From Taxillus chinensis (taxonomy: Eukaryota; Streptophyta; Magnoliopsida; Santalales; Loranthaceae), in the NCBI GenBank assembly GCA_023512835.1, contig CM042092.1:9734066-9798065 (forward strand): a stretch of 64,000 nt of DNA. Reading direction: 5' to 3'. Shown in pieces: positions 51,908 through 62,968 of this stretch. Position 1 is the first letter of the stretch, and every line of letters begins with the position of its first letter. The translations under genes were made by a program, and so were the position numbers. The notes under the pieces were generated by a model, which had not been told where the DNA came from, did not search any database, and saw nothing but the letters and a program-made list of their open reading frames with translations.

Positions 51908-53009
51908 TTAAACCTGGTGAATGTTGCGGATTGCCGCATTGATGCTTCTACAATCAAAATCCATGGTCTTCATCCAGTTCTCAAAGTCACCAATTTCCTA
52001 CACAAAACCAAGAGAAAGCTAATCAAGCAAGAAGTCAACCCACAGTGGAAAATAAGATCCTCCATCACACATGAAACACAAGAAGATGAAGATATCTCTT
52101 TCTGTTTTTTTTTTTTTTTTTTGATCTTTCAATCAATGCATTTGGAAGTGCCTACTTCAGGGCTCATTAGGTTTTAATGGGCAGTGCAAACCATAGATTA
52201 ACTCATATCAATCAACCTCTGTATGTGTGTATATTGATGTTAGGAAAATTGTTTCTAAACAACTCAGACCCTGCCAGCACCACAACTAACTAGCATGCTG
52301 GCTCCCTTAATTATATCTGTATATCATTTAGGTACGCCTTCTGATAAATTTCTCATTAATAATAATAATAATAGAGTAATGTTACCCACAAGTAAATTAT
52401 ACAGATAATCCATGTACGTATTTTTATTACTGTTTTGTTTGATTGATATTATTATTTTTTTGAAATATTTTATTCATACCAAAAAATTTCATACACTGCA
52501 AATAGACTTTTGCATAATAATAATAATAATAACAACAACCTTAATGGCGGAATTGATGGAATGAGAGGCAGCAAGCCAGTGATCGGACTGCTTCCGAAAA
52601 CGAGCAATGGTGGCAGCAAGGGCTCTGATTTCGAGTTCAATCCTCTTTTGGTTGATGAAGGATTGTTGGACCCCTCCATTCACAGCATTCACAAGCAGAT
52701 CCGACATTCGCATCGCCCTTTTCATTGCATCTTTCTTCGCCTTCTCTGTCGGTCGTTGTTGGTAGTAAAATAGTAAATTAGTCATATGTTAATCATCACA
52801 TAATAACTACCCTACACGAGCGAGAATTGCGAGGACACGAAAGCAATATTATTGAAGGTACCGTTGAAATCCCGGAGTCGGAGATTAGCAAGATGGTTAT
52901 CGTGGATCATTTGCAGCAGCGATGCATCAATCGATGACGATGACGATGATCCATCACACGATGATGTTGATGTTGATGCTGATGCTGACGAGGAGGATGA
53001 CAAGTCCAT
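51908..53009 (-). CDS. BLOS1: BLOC-1 subunit 1 homologue (BLOS1/GCN5L1)
   Basis: Three exons on the minus strand: 52862-53009, 52540-52745 and 51908-51997, with GT...AG borders in consistent phase, give 147 residues. The N-terminal 28 residues are mostly Ser. The family sequence follows: ASLLQMIHDNHLANLRLRD, EKAKKDAMKRAMRMSDLLVN, AVNGGVQQSFINQKRIELEI, RALAATIARFRKQSDHWLAA and EIGDFENWMKTMDFDC, ending AAIRNIHQV. This is the coiled-coil GCN5L1/BLOS1 family. In Arabidopsis BLOS1 is part of a BLOC-1-like complex that acts on endosome-to-vacuole sorting, including PIN proteins. Length and motif order are normal apart from the longer Ser-rich start. It lies convergent with HB8, about 2.5 kb downstream of it. 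Confidence 0.93.
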
Positions 53010-54321
53010 CTCAAATCATGCTTTAATCCAACAATCTGGGAGGGAGGCAGACAAAACGCAGAGCGCGCCACCGTGGGGGGCGGCAACGATACTGATAGGC
53101 GGTGCCAACATCCCGATTTTCTACCCCGCACACCACAAACCCCAAGAACACAAAATACTGCAACTTTTTGTTCTTCTTACGTATTTACTGCCGACGACGA
53201 TTGTGCTCAGGAATTGTGCACGGCCCAGGTTTCCAGGCCCAAGCCCATTCTACAACACTATTTTCCCCTTCTTTTCCCTAACAAATTAATATAACTTCCT
53301 GCTTACCAGCTCCTAACCTGAAAACTTATAATAGATATTGATATTAATTAAACTTTTCCAAATTAATTATATTAATTAATATTAAACACAATAGGCTCCA
53401 TTTGATTTTTTTTAATCCCTTCCATATATATCAGAGCCTCTTTGTTGATGATTCCCACATAATCAAGCCTGAAAAAATCAACAATGACAAAAGGCTAATA
53501 ATCAGGATGAAACATATTCACAAATGTAGAGAAAATAAATCTATGTAAAATTACAACACTATTAATATTTAAAAGACACATAGCCCAAACAATTCAGTCT
53601 TAGGGTTAAATGACGACATCAGTAGCTCAAATTAAGCCTTTGTTTTTCGTTCAAATTAAGGGTGGGCAATGGATATCCGCATCCGCTACTCTGTCTAGTA
53701 TCCACTCCTTCTGCGGTATGCGGGACGGGTTATTCTGCCCAGGTTAGAGTAGAATGTGATTTTTAAAATTGACACCCTACTCAGACGGAGACGAAAAGCA
53801 GTAATAAGTAACGGAATACCTTACCCCGCCTAATTTTAATAATTTTTATTTATAATTTTTTAATATTTTAAATATTATTATTTAATTATTATTTATAATT
53901 TTTAATATTTTTAATAGTATTTATAATTATAAAATTAAATCATTTTAATAATTTTTTATTAAAAATAATATAAAATTTTAATTTAAGTAAAAATTATTTA
54001 TGAGGGTCTCAATGACCCCTGATAGACTAGCCATTGGGCTTGTTGCTGCATCTAGACTAGGGGCTTCTAGGCCATCTCCCAATGGACAAAAAGCTTTCGG
54101 TAGGTGATATTTGATTAATGTATTTTATACTGCATCCATTTCAGGATTAATGAGTTGACAAATGCAACTGAACCCATAATTTTCGAGAAGAAAGGATTAA
54201 TGAATGAACAAATTCTTGCTTTTTACTTTCATGTGCCTCTTGGTTATGATCCGAGGTCGCATGAATTTTCTTATTTATGCCATGAGTTAATTTAATCTCG
54301 GTTGAATTGCTTATGTAACAG
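53010..54321. other. BLOS1 upstream region and repeat-bearing spacer
   Basis: The first 280 bp, relatively GC-rich, probably hold the BLOS1 5' UTR and promoter. Bases about 53395-53585 match 59041-59225. A partial GGGTGGGCAATGGATATCCGC-like MITE end begins at about 53660, but no matching right end was found. The rest is AT-rich. Confidence 0.4.
53395..53585. repeat. Direct repeat partner of 59041-59225
   Basis: Shared words in the same order are AATCCCTTCC, CCTCTTTG, CCCACA, AGGATGAAACATATT and AGAGAAAATAAATCTATG. It lies about 1.1 kb upstream of the XRN/HB8 chimera, and its partner lies about 1.4 kb upstream of the second chimera, so both belong to the same duplicated block. Confidence 0.7.
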
Positions 54322-54630
54322 GGATACAGATTTAATAATGCTGGCTTTGGCCACCCATGAAGGTACATTATTGTCCACAGGGAATAAGATTTCCTTAATT
54401 ATTGTTTCATGCCGTGTTTTTTATTTGCACATCAGATTTAACTCGTTATCTGGATATGTTTTCCCTTCTTCTGATTTTCTCATTTAACTGCAAAATGGTT
54501 ATTAATCAAAAAGTTAAGTTCTTTCTAAAAATGATTCATTCAGGTTGTATTCATTCCTGGACAAGAAGACAAATGCTTCCTTTGTGATCAGATGGGTCAT
54601 CTCGCTGCAAATTCTGAAGGGAAGGCAAAG
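54322..54630 (+). pseudogene. Fragment of an XRN-type 5'-3' exoribonuclease gene
   Basis: An exon-like piece at 54322-54362 after an AG and before a GT encodes DTDLIMLALATHE, the conserved XRN nuclease segment (GLDADLIMLSLATHE in relatives). A second exon-like piece at 54544-54630, after a good acceptor, encodes VVFIPGQEDKCFLCDQMG and then HLAANSEGKAK, the XRN zinc knuckle. The last knuckle Cys is Ser (C-x2-C-x4-H-x4-S). The short exon expected between them (VHFSILRE in relatives) is missing. The second piece stops being XRN at 54630, exactly where HB8-like sequence begins, and its frame ends six codons into the HB8 part. It is a captured, non-functional fragment; the parent XRN gene is not in the window. 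Confidence 0.85.
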
Positions 54631-55495
54631 ACTAAAGCCCAGCAATGAAAGCACTGAGAACATCCTCAAAACACTATGGCATCACTCTGATGCCGTCTTA
54701 TGCTGCTCTCTTAAGGTATTATTCGTCTTTCTGAATGCCCAATTTTCCTTTGACTTTTAATTTGTAACAGAACATAATATAAAACCTGACACACTGCACG
54801 TTACGGTTAATAGTTACTGACAAGCTATTCATGTTATTGAAATGTTGTTATGTCGCCACACTGCCTTGACCTTGAGTTGAAATAATGGTGACCTGTTTTT
54901 CTCTGGTATGCAGGCAATGCCCATTTTTACATTTGCCAATCAGGCAGGACTTGACATGCTTGAGACAACGTTGGTTGCGCTTCAAGACATCGCACTTGAG
55001 AAGATTTTCGATGACAATGGAAGAAAGGCTCTCTGCTCCGAATTCCCACAGATACTTCAACAGGTTTGTTTCCTCTGTGTCTGTTTTGAGTAACTTAATC
55101 CGCATTCAATGCTTGTTTCTTTTGACACTAACACAGATGGTGGACATGTTTCTCTTTGAATGTGGGTAAAACAGGGTTTCACTTGTCTTCAAGGGGGGTA
55201 TCTGCGTGTCAAGCATGGGGAGGCCAATTTCCTACGAGAGAGCGGTAGCGTGGAAGGTGTTGAACGAAGACGAAACCCCTCACTGCATCTGCTTCATGTT
55301 CATCAACTGGTCTTTTGTTTAATCCACTCAACAAGAGCATATTTAGATTACGTACGAAAGAGAGAAGGGGGAAAAAAAAGGATAATCTTTTTTCATTTTT
55401 TAAATAGTTTTCTTGCTTTTTTGGTATCCAATGTCCTGCGATGCTTCGTTGCAGCTATATCAGCAAACTGCACACACCAGAACCAGAATATGGTA
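54631..55495 (+). pseudogene. Broken copy of HB8 exons 16-18 with introns and 3' UTR
   Basis: It matches 48735 to about 49590 nearly base for base, including both introns (copy exons 54631-54715, 54914-55063, 55175-55322). Exon 16 is truncated at its start, so no homeodomain, zipper or START domain is encoded. In exon 18 the run of five G in HB8 (49295-49299) is six here, shifting the frame after GFTCLQG. Retained introns show that this was a DNA-level duplication, not a retrocopy. A protein from it would be at most a fragment of the MEKHLA domain. Confidence 0.95.
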
Positions 55496-55499
55496 GTCT

Positions 55500-57140
55500 G
55501 GGATGTATCAGGAAGTTTAGTTAGGAGTCCAAAATACAAACTCCATAATTTATATTTAAAAACTATTATTTAAAATTACCATTAACATAATCTAAGTCAA
55601 AAGTAATGACATAAAAGGATAAAAAAATTCACTAAATACTCCTATATTCAAATTATATAATTTTTAAAAATTAAATCATTCAGTTGACATTATTACATTT
55701 AAAACAGTTGTAATGAAATAATTAAATATTTTAATAAATTTATCTACATAAAACAATATTAACTATAAGTTGTATTTAAAATTTATGTTTTGACTTCAAA
55801 CTTTGTTACAATTTTACACTTTAAAGCACTTTTAAACTTCGAGTCACTTGCTAGCCAAATTTGACTACCAAATTATAATTGATATACAGATTTCAATTTT
55901 AATTTCCAACCAATATTACTTTATATAGATAAATTTATTTAAACATTTGACTATTATACTATTAATACTCTTAACAGCATGTTCATCCCAAACACTTTAA
56001 GATAATAAATCATATTAATAATTAATTCTAATTATAATTATATATAACTACAATTAAGAAATTATTTGTATATAATTAAAATTTATAACATATATAATTT
56101 TTAAATTTGGGGATATATATATAAAGGATAAATTAATAAATAAAAATAGTATAAGATATTTATCATCATTTAAATGATTGCTATAAAATATTTATTTACT
56201 TTATGAATTATATATTATATTTAATTTATATTATAAAATCTATTTGCCATTTAATTAACTAATGAGAAATTATATTAATTCATTAATTTAATGTAAAAGT
56301 ACATAAATACAAAATTTATATTACTTGTAAGATTGTATTTAGAAATATATTAAAATTATAATTCCAAATTGAATTGCATTATATATGTAAATAAAAATCA
56401 TAAAAATTATTTTTAAAATGTAATTATAACTAATTAAAAAAAATGTTACTATATTTTTATATAGTAATATATTAACATTTTAGAGGGCATGTGCGTGGCT
56501 TTTCTATGCTTTAAACATAATTATGGAAATTTTATTTTTTAAATTCCTTGAAAATTATGACACCTAAGTTAAAAAGCAAGCATATTCGATAAAGGTAATT
56601 ATACATATATATATAGTGAGAGAGAAGGAAATTAATGATGGCAAAATCAAATTTTATGCATAAATATTTTTTAAGAAGTCATATTAATTATAACATAAAA
56701 AGTACTAATGAAGTATTAAAAATGTTAAGTTAATTAGTTCATTTAAAAGATCTAAAGCAAGTGTAATTGTTATAAGCTTATTAACGATTATACATAAAGT
56801 ACTATAAACATATTGATAGATGTTAAAGCAGTGGCAAAGTTTATAATAGAATAATATTGTTGATTTAGAGAAATACATTGAGTAAATAAATATATAAATA
56901 TATAATAATTAAAATAAAATACGATGAATACGGGGTAATGAAACTGCACAGTACTTTTTCCAGTAAAAAGTTTTGAAATAAATAAAATTTTCAAAAATAT
57001 AATTTAGATCAATTTGAATTTTACTTAAAAATGCTGAATCCAGTAATGTATTTATGAAATTAATTGTTAGCGAATTAACATAAACTGTAATTGTTAGTGA
57101 TATCTCGACAAAACTAGGAGAAAATTTGCATTATATATGT
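55500..57140. other. AT-rich insertion in the first chimeric block
   Basis: About 1.6 kb that is absent from the second block, where HB8-derived 3' UTR passes almost directly into the next shared segment at about 61391. It includes foldback copy 3 (55545-56075); the rest is very AT-rich with no recognisable ORF. Confidence 0.6.
55545..56075. repeat. Foldback repeat family, copy 3
   Basis: Colinear with 8245-8790: AATTTATATTTAAAAACTAT, AAGTAATGACATAAAA, TCACTAAATACTC, then the inverted-repeat centre and CTTAACAGCATGTTCATC. The copies differ by many substitutions, so the family is not recent. Confidence 0.75.
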
Positions 57141-57145
57141 TCCCC

Positions 57146-57430
57146 TTTTACTGCAACTGTGAATAGTCTTCAGTTAATTGCATGGTTTTGTAGGATGAAC
57201 TTAGGAACTGAAGAAGCACTTCTCTCGAAATAAGCATATGAAAATGAAATTTTGAAGTTTTCCACTTTTTTGAGTTGGCATTTGCCATATTAAGGCAGAC
57301 TTCAGAATACTGGGGTGTGGATAATTATCAGGGAAAAAACCATTGCTGAACACATTATAACAGAAATGGAGCTGCAATTGGAATTAACGTTGCTAGTGGC
57401 AGTGAAAGTGGAGGTACTTTTGTATTAAAG
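57146..57430 (+). repeat. Shared segment C, copy 1 (partner 61391-61715)
   Basis: Matches 61391-61715 over TTACTGCAACTGTGAA, TTCAGTTAATTGCATGGTTT, TTTTGAAGTTTTCCAC, GTTGGCATTTGCCATATT and ATTATCAGGGAAAAAACCAT. It ends in a Gly/Ser-coding stretch just before GTACTTTT, which looks like an exon and splice donor. HB8 itself lacks this segment, so it is a third component of the chimera, from an unknown source. Confidence 0.75.
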
Positions 57431-57745
57431 AAATATAAGCCATGTTTGACAATTTAAAGCTCAAAATTCTATGTATCTTCCATGTTCGTTTGATCTTCCT
57501 TGTTCGTTTGGGTCGTCGGCTTGATGCCTTCCTTATAATATACATATAAAAACTTCTAGCATTGCGGCCACGTTCAGTACCTTTGTTCTCGTTTTTTGGT
57601 AGTCTTATAATCGATATTTCCCATTTATAAGAGTATTTTTCTACTCATACTAAATTCAAAAATATTACAGAAAAACTATATAAAATGTAATACAAAAGGA
57701 AGACATTGCTGAACACCATGCAACAATATTTTCTTCTCAGCCGAA

Positions 57746-58045
57746 CAGGGCCGGCCCTGTAGTTACAATGAAGCTCCAATCGAACGTGTGTGGCGTAGTC
57801 GCCACAATTTTTAAAGGGATTGATATTGATATTTATTTTTAAAATAAATTTTTAAAAGCCTAATTGCATTAAAATTAGTAAAATCTAATAGTTTTTTTCT
57901 TTTCAATGATATAAACACAATCATACACACGCAGCAACAATACTGTCAACTGATAAAAGAGACGAAGACAAAAAAAATTGGAGGCCCCTCCAAATATGGG
58001 CCTCAAGCGATCGCATTACCCTGCAAATAGGCAAGGCCGGCCTTG
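57746..58045. mobile_element. hAT MITE with perfect 8-bp target duplication
   Basis: The terminal inverted repeats CAGGGCCGGCCCTG and CAAGGCCGGCCTTG bound 300 bp. Identical 8-mers CAGCCGAA lie on both sides (57738-57745 and 58046-58053). Eight-bp duplications and CAGGGCCGG-type ends are hAT features. No transposase is encoded. Confidence 0.93.
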
Positions 58046-58053
58046 CAGCCGAA

Positions 58054-60491
58054 TACAACTCTCTTACAATATTTTCAACATACAACTACTTTTCTTTTCT
58101 ATTAGACAATTTATTAATATAAAATTATTATAAATGTGAAATTTAGCTACCGGTGAAATTCTTAAGACATGTAAATCCTAAGAAAATTGAGAAATAATTT
58201 TTATTTCATAAAAATAAAATTTTCATACTTTAAAATGACATTAAATTTGACATCAAATTTTATTAAATAACTTATCCCAAAGTTACAACTATAAGTCTTA
58301 TGTATCCTTCAAATAAAATCGATGTTGCTACATCAGCTAATCTCACCTTATGACAATCTCGCAAACTTTCTACAAGAGCTGCGGCATCGTGTGAGTTCGG
58401 ATGATCCCAATAATATTACCTATTAAGGACAATATTATCTTTTCATATATTGGGCTTACTTGAAAAATTAACAAATTACAAAACATAGTGTATTATTTGA
58501 AAAATTAACAAATTACAATTTACCATTTCATCTTCTTCTTTTCAACCATTGTTTATAGATTCTTCTCTCCAATATTCTGTCTGCAAATAAAAATTACAAT
58601 TTTATTAGAAAAAAGTTTAGTGTAAAATCTTTACCCATTTTATAGGAACAGAAGAAATGCAAAGGCCGTGCCCATCCGATTCCTCGACTTTTGATCTAGG
58701 AGTCCCCAATTTATTCTCATTCCACCATCAAATATGAATATAGTATATATTTGTACACCATTGCAAGCTCTATATTATAATTGCATGATTTATATAGTCC
58801 TAACATACCAACAACGATCAAGTTCGAGCCAATAACATGACCATCTATCTATTTAGCAATGATAAGGACAAAAGGCTAATAACATATATTAAACAATGAG
58901 AAGGACAACAACAAAGCATGTCACACAACAATGGTTACATTTAACGATCAATCAAAAAACAAATAAAGAAGTGCAAATAGTGCAATTAATTAATCATGTA
59001 ACTAATGTATGAAAGAAGATAGTCTACCTGAACAGAATTAGGTTCATTTGAAAATCTTTCCAATCCCTTCCGTGCCTTTTATACCTATCAAAACCTCTTT
59101 GGTTGAAAATGCCCACAAAATCCAGCCTAAAAAGCAAGGATAGGAAGCTAATAATAAGGATGAAACATATTCTCAAACATAGAGAAAATAAATCTATGGA
59201 AAATCTCAACATTACTAGTATTTAAAAAAATGACACCCTCTACGACGACCGTGTCAAAGATACTACGACTGTGTTTTACTGTGTGGCTTGACATGTGTTT
59301 CGTGAGTTTTCCGCGTGTTTGGCTTGTAAGTGTGCATTGTATTTTGCGTGTCAAATTTGTTTTGTTTTGTTTTATTTTATTTTATTTTATTTATTGGTTT
59401 CTTGTTATTTGGGATAATTTTTCATGATTGGATGCAAATTTTGAATCACCAATAAATTATGACCGAGTCACGGACATGGTGGTTGCCGCTCTTTAAAAAG
59501 AAATCACATATTTTTCGCTTAAAACTAAAAACATGCTTGTTGCATTGCAATATTCACCAAACCTTTGTCTGTTATAAAACTATATAGAGCAATATGAGCA
59601 TGCTACCACCTAATTTTTGATTACTAATTATAACTTTATACGACCATCTTCAACTTATAACTTTAATTTAATGTAACTTTTACATTAAAATACAATAACT
59701 TTTCTTCATTATCTCCAACTTATTACAATAAATCTAACCCTTCACACTATTTTTTTTTATTAAAATATTCCTCAACAGCGTACTACTGGTTCAACCTCCA
59801 TTAAGAAGCAGTCCGATTGACTCTAGTAGCGCTGAGGAAGAAGGGTGGTGGGAAAGATGGAAGGGGGGTTTTCGGCCTTGGGGATGCGTTCGGCGCTAAG
59901 ATAGCGCAACAACAGTGCTGCGTCATATTGGGGCATCAATTTATACGAAAATGACATCGAGGATAGCACATTGTTAGCGCTCGGTTAGAGTTGTTTTAAT
60001 TTAATATTATTACTTTTGTCTATATAGTATGTGACATAAGTTAAACGGATGTAATTTTAAGGTATGATATACGATAAAATATTACATTAAGACTACTTCA
60101 TTTGATTTATGAAAAATAATTTTTATTAATAGAAAAAAAACTTTTGAAACGTATTTCCTCATAAAATAAAATTCTTTCCCATCATTTTGTTATATTATAA
60201 TACCATTTTGTTATATTATAATACCATAGGACTTATGAAAAATTAACATAAATGGAATAAGCTAGACTTTTGTTAATAAGCTTGTTTGGAATCTTTTGTA
60301 TTCTAAATTTATTTTATATCCTTACGATAGGTCACTTAAGCAAAAATATAAATCTTTTCTCCTTAATTATTGTTAGAAATACTTGAAAATTGTCTCAAGG
60401 GTGGATGGAGAGAGACAATAGTTATTCCTGTACCACTATGACACTTTATTTTCCTAGTACACCAATGTTTTTAGACCCTGACCCTAAGCAG
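58054..60491. other. AT-rich spacer between the chimeric blocks
   Basis: Contains the repeat partner at 59041-59225, a TTTTA tract at about 59360-59390 and a GC-richer patch at about 59780-59990. The ORF on the minus strand at 59024-59212 (FVGIFNQRGFDRYKRHGRDW) looks protein-like but I do not recognise it. No supported gene. Confidence 0.4.
59041..59225. repeat. Direct repeat partner of 53395-53585
   Basis: The shared blocks are as in the first copy, with several small indels. Identity is visibly lower than between the HB8-derived parts, which suggests relaxed or older sequence. Confidence 0.7.
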
Positions 60492-61385
60492 AGAAGTTAC
60501 ATTTCTTTCTAAAAATAATTCATTCATGTATTCATTCATGGACAAGAAGACAAATGTTTCCTTTGTTATCAGATGGGTCATCTCACTGCAAATTCTGAAG
60601 GGTAGGCAAAGACCAAAGCCCAGCAATGAAAGCACCGAGAACATCCTCAAAACACTATGGCATCACTCTGATGCTGTCTTATGCTGCTCTCTTAAGGTAT
60701 TATTCGTCTGTCTGAATGCTCAATTTTCCTATGACTTTTAATTTGTAACAGAACACATTATAAAACCTAACACACTGCACATACGGTTAATAGTTACTGA
60801 CAGGCCATTCATGTTATTGAAATGTTGTTATGTCGTCACACTGCCTTGACCTTGAGTTGAAATAATGGTGACCTGTTTTTCTCTTGTATGCAGGCAATGC
60901 CCAGTTTTACATTTGCGAATCAGGCAGGACTTGACATGCTTAAGACAACGTTAGTTGCGCTTCAAGACATCGCACTTGAGAAGATTTTCGATGACAATGG
61001 AAGAAAGGCTCTCTGCTCCGAATTCCCACAGATACTTCAACAGGTTTGTTTCCTCTGTGTCTGTTTTGAGTAACTTAATCCACATTCAATGCTTGTTTCT
61101 TTTGACACTAACACAGATGGTGACGTGTTTCTCTTTGAATGTGGGTAAAACGGGGTTTCACTTGTCTTCAAGGGGGTATCTGCGTGTCAAGCATGGGGAG
61201 GCCAATTTCCTACGAGAGAGCAGTAGCGTGGAAGGTGTTGAACGAAGACGAAACCCCTCACTGCATCTGCTTCATGTTCATCAACTGGTCTTTTGTTTAA
61301 TCCACTCAACAAGATCATATTTAGATTACGTACGAAAGAGAGAAGAGGAAAAAAAAGGAGAATCTTTTTTCATTTTTAAGTAGTT
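60492..61385 (+). pseudogene. Second XRN/HB8 chimeric fragment
   Basis: The XRN knuckle exon (60525-60611) joins HB8 exon 16 at exactly the same base as in the first block. The Cys-to-Ser change is shared, and a TAG at 60603-60605 now interrupts the XRN frame. The acceptor before the XRN exon has lost its AG-GT context. HB8-derived exon 17 (60895-61044) is open but has a Glu-to-Lys change. The acceptor of exon 18 reads AAACGG instead of AAACAG, so that exon cannot be spliced normally. An ATG at 60526 opens a 71-codon frame that crosses the junction in the HB8 phase. The DTDLIML exon of the first block was not found here. Confidence 0.93.
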
Positions 61386-61390
61386 TTTTG

Positions 61391-61715
61391 GTATCTTACT
61401 GCAACTGTGAAAAGTTTTCAGTTAATTGCATGGTTTTGAAGGGTAAACTTAGGAACAATCATGACTTGAAGAAGCTCTTCTCTCGGAATAAGTATATGAA
61501 AATGAATTTTTGAAGTTTTCCACTTTTATGGAGTTGGCATTTGCCATATTGAGGCAGACTTCAGCATCTGGGTTGGCTTCTGAATTCTGGGGTATGGTTA
61601 ATTATCAGGGAAAAAACCATTGATGAACACACGACTAGAGCCGCAATTGGAATTAATGTTTATAGTGGTAGTACAATTGGAATTAGTGCCGCTAGTGGTA
61701 GTGGAAGTGGAGGTA
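61391..61715 (+). repeat. Shared segment C, copy 2 (partner 57146-57430)
   Basis: As in the first copy, but with an extra stretch coding for Gly/Ser/Ile-rich repeats near its end (61650-61710) that reads as an internal expansion. It follows the HB8-derived 3' UTR directly; part of that UTR has been lost. Confidence 0.75.
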
Positions 61716-62968
61716 CTTTTTTATAAAATTTTTAATGTTATTATTAGTTTTAATTTGAAAATAATATTTAAAACAATTTCCTCCCAGGGCTCCACGCATG
61801 CTTTGAGTAATTTTAAATTTATCGATTGTCATATTTATTTTCCAAATTTAATTTAGATGGATGAATTACTCACAGTTCCAATATTGCATAACAGTTTTTG
61901 GAGTATTATCGATTCAAAAAAAATATATATTATGTATTTCTGTTGTAATCAATTATATTTTGCTTTCATACACAAAATTCCAAAACTCATCACAGTACGT
62001 ATGCCTAATTAGTCACGCCTTGTTAAAAGAGTAATTGTGAAATCATAGGCCTTGATAATCACCCTTGAATAGGAGATTGGGAACCAACTAAATGATGCAG
62101 AGGTGAAGAGGGAGATAAACAATGCAGACGTGAAAACATCAATAATGGAGACAAAATATTGGCATCTGTGGCAATGCCAGCAGATGTTGAATACAAGGTG
62201 GGTTTGTGGAGGAAGGGTATAGGAAGTTATATGATTACCCCAACCATTAAAATCATTCAAACCCATTATAGATGGAGCATTAAAAAGTGTGTTTTCATGA
62301 ATCAATCATTTAAATGAATTTGAAAAATCAAACAAGAGAATTAGAATGCACTTATTTTTTTTTATTACATTACCCCTTCTACCAAACCAGTGAGTATCAA
62401 CAACTAGATTTGTGACTAATGTATGTTTTACCTGTGAATTTTAAATTATGTTAGTGAAGTTGTTTCCTATTGAAATTGCTCGTACAATGAACGAGATATG
62501 CATTGCATAAAAATAAGAACGTAAAACAATCGGTTTGTCATGTTACACTAGGCAAAATTATAAAACCAAACCCGACTTCCTCTCTAAAACCTGAGTGACT
62601 GATGTAGTAGATGTTTGGTGGAGTTGTTGCCAATTAAAATTACCCCTTCGTCCTAAAATAAACAAACGATTGTAAAACCAATGACTTTTCCTCTCCCAAA
62701 CCTCTGGGGTTAACGACATCCAATGCATGGTGACATGGTGTCAAGTGATAAAAATTATATGATAAGTGGATGCTTTGTTGTAGATTCTAAACATGTCTTG
62801 ATCATGCCAATAGAAAATTATTTGATTTGTCATCTAATGCATACAAGAGCACACCAAGGTGAGTGATCAATATGGCAAAGAGGTTTAAAGCACAGTAAAA
62901 AATGGCTTATCATGATGCTGCCTCACTTCTCCCTCATCTTAGAACTTGAATGCTCTCTTTACTATAAA
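61716..62968. other. Spacer downstream of the second chimera
   Basis: AT-rich. An unrecognised ORF lies on the minus strand at 62009-62305. The part nearest 62968 is probably the 3' UTR of the gene on the minus strand that follows. Confidence 0.4.

Noticed and set aside
54631..55495. Retrotransposed (processed) origin of the HB8 copies
   Set aside because: Both copies retain introns 16 and 17 and have no poly(A) tail at the HB8 3' end.
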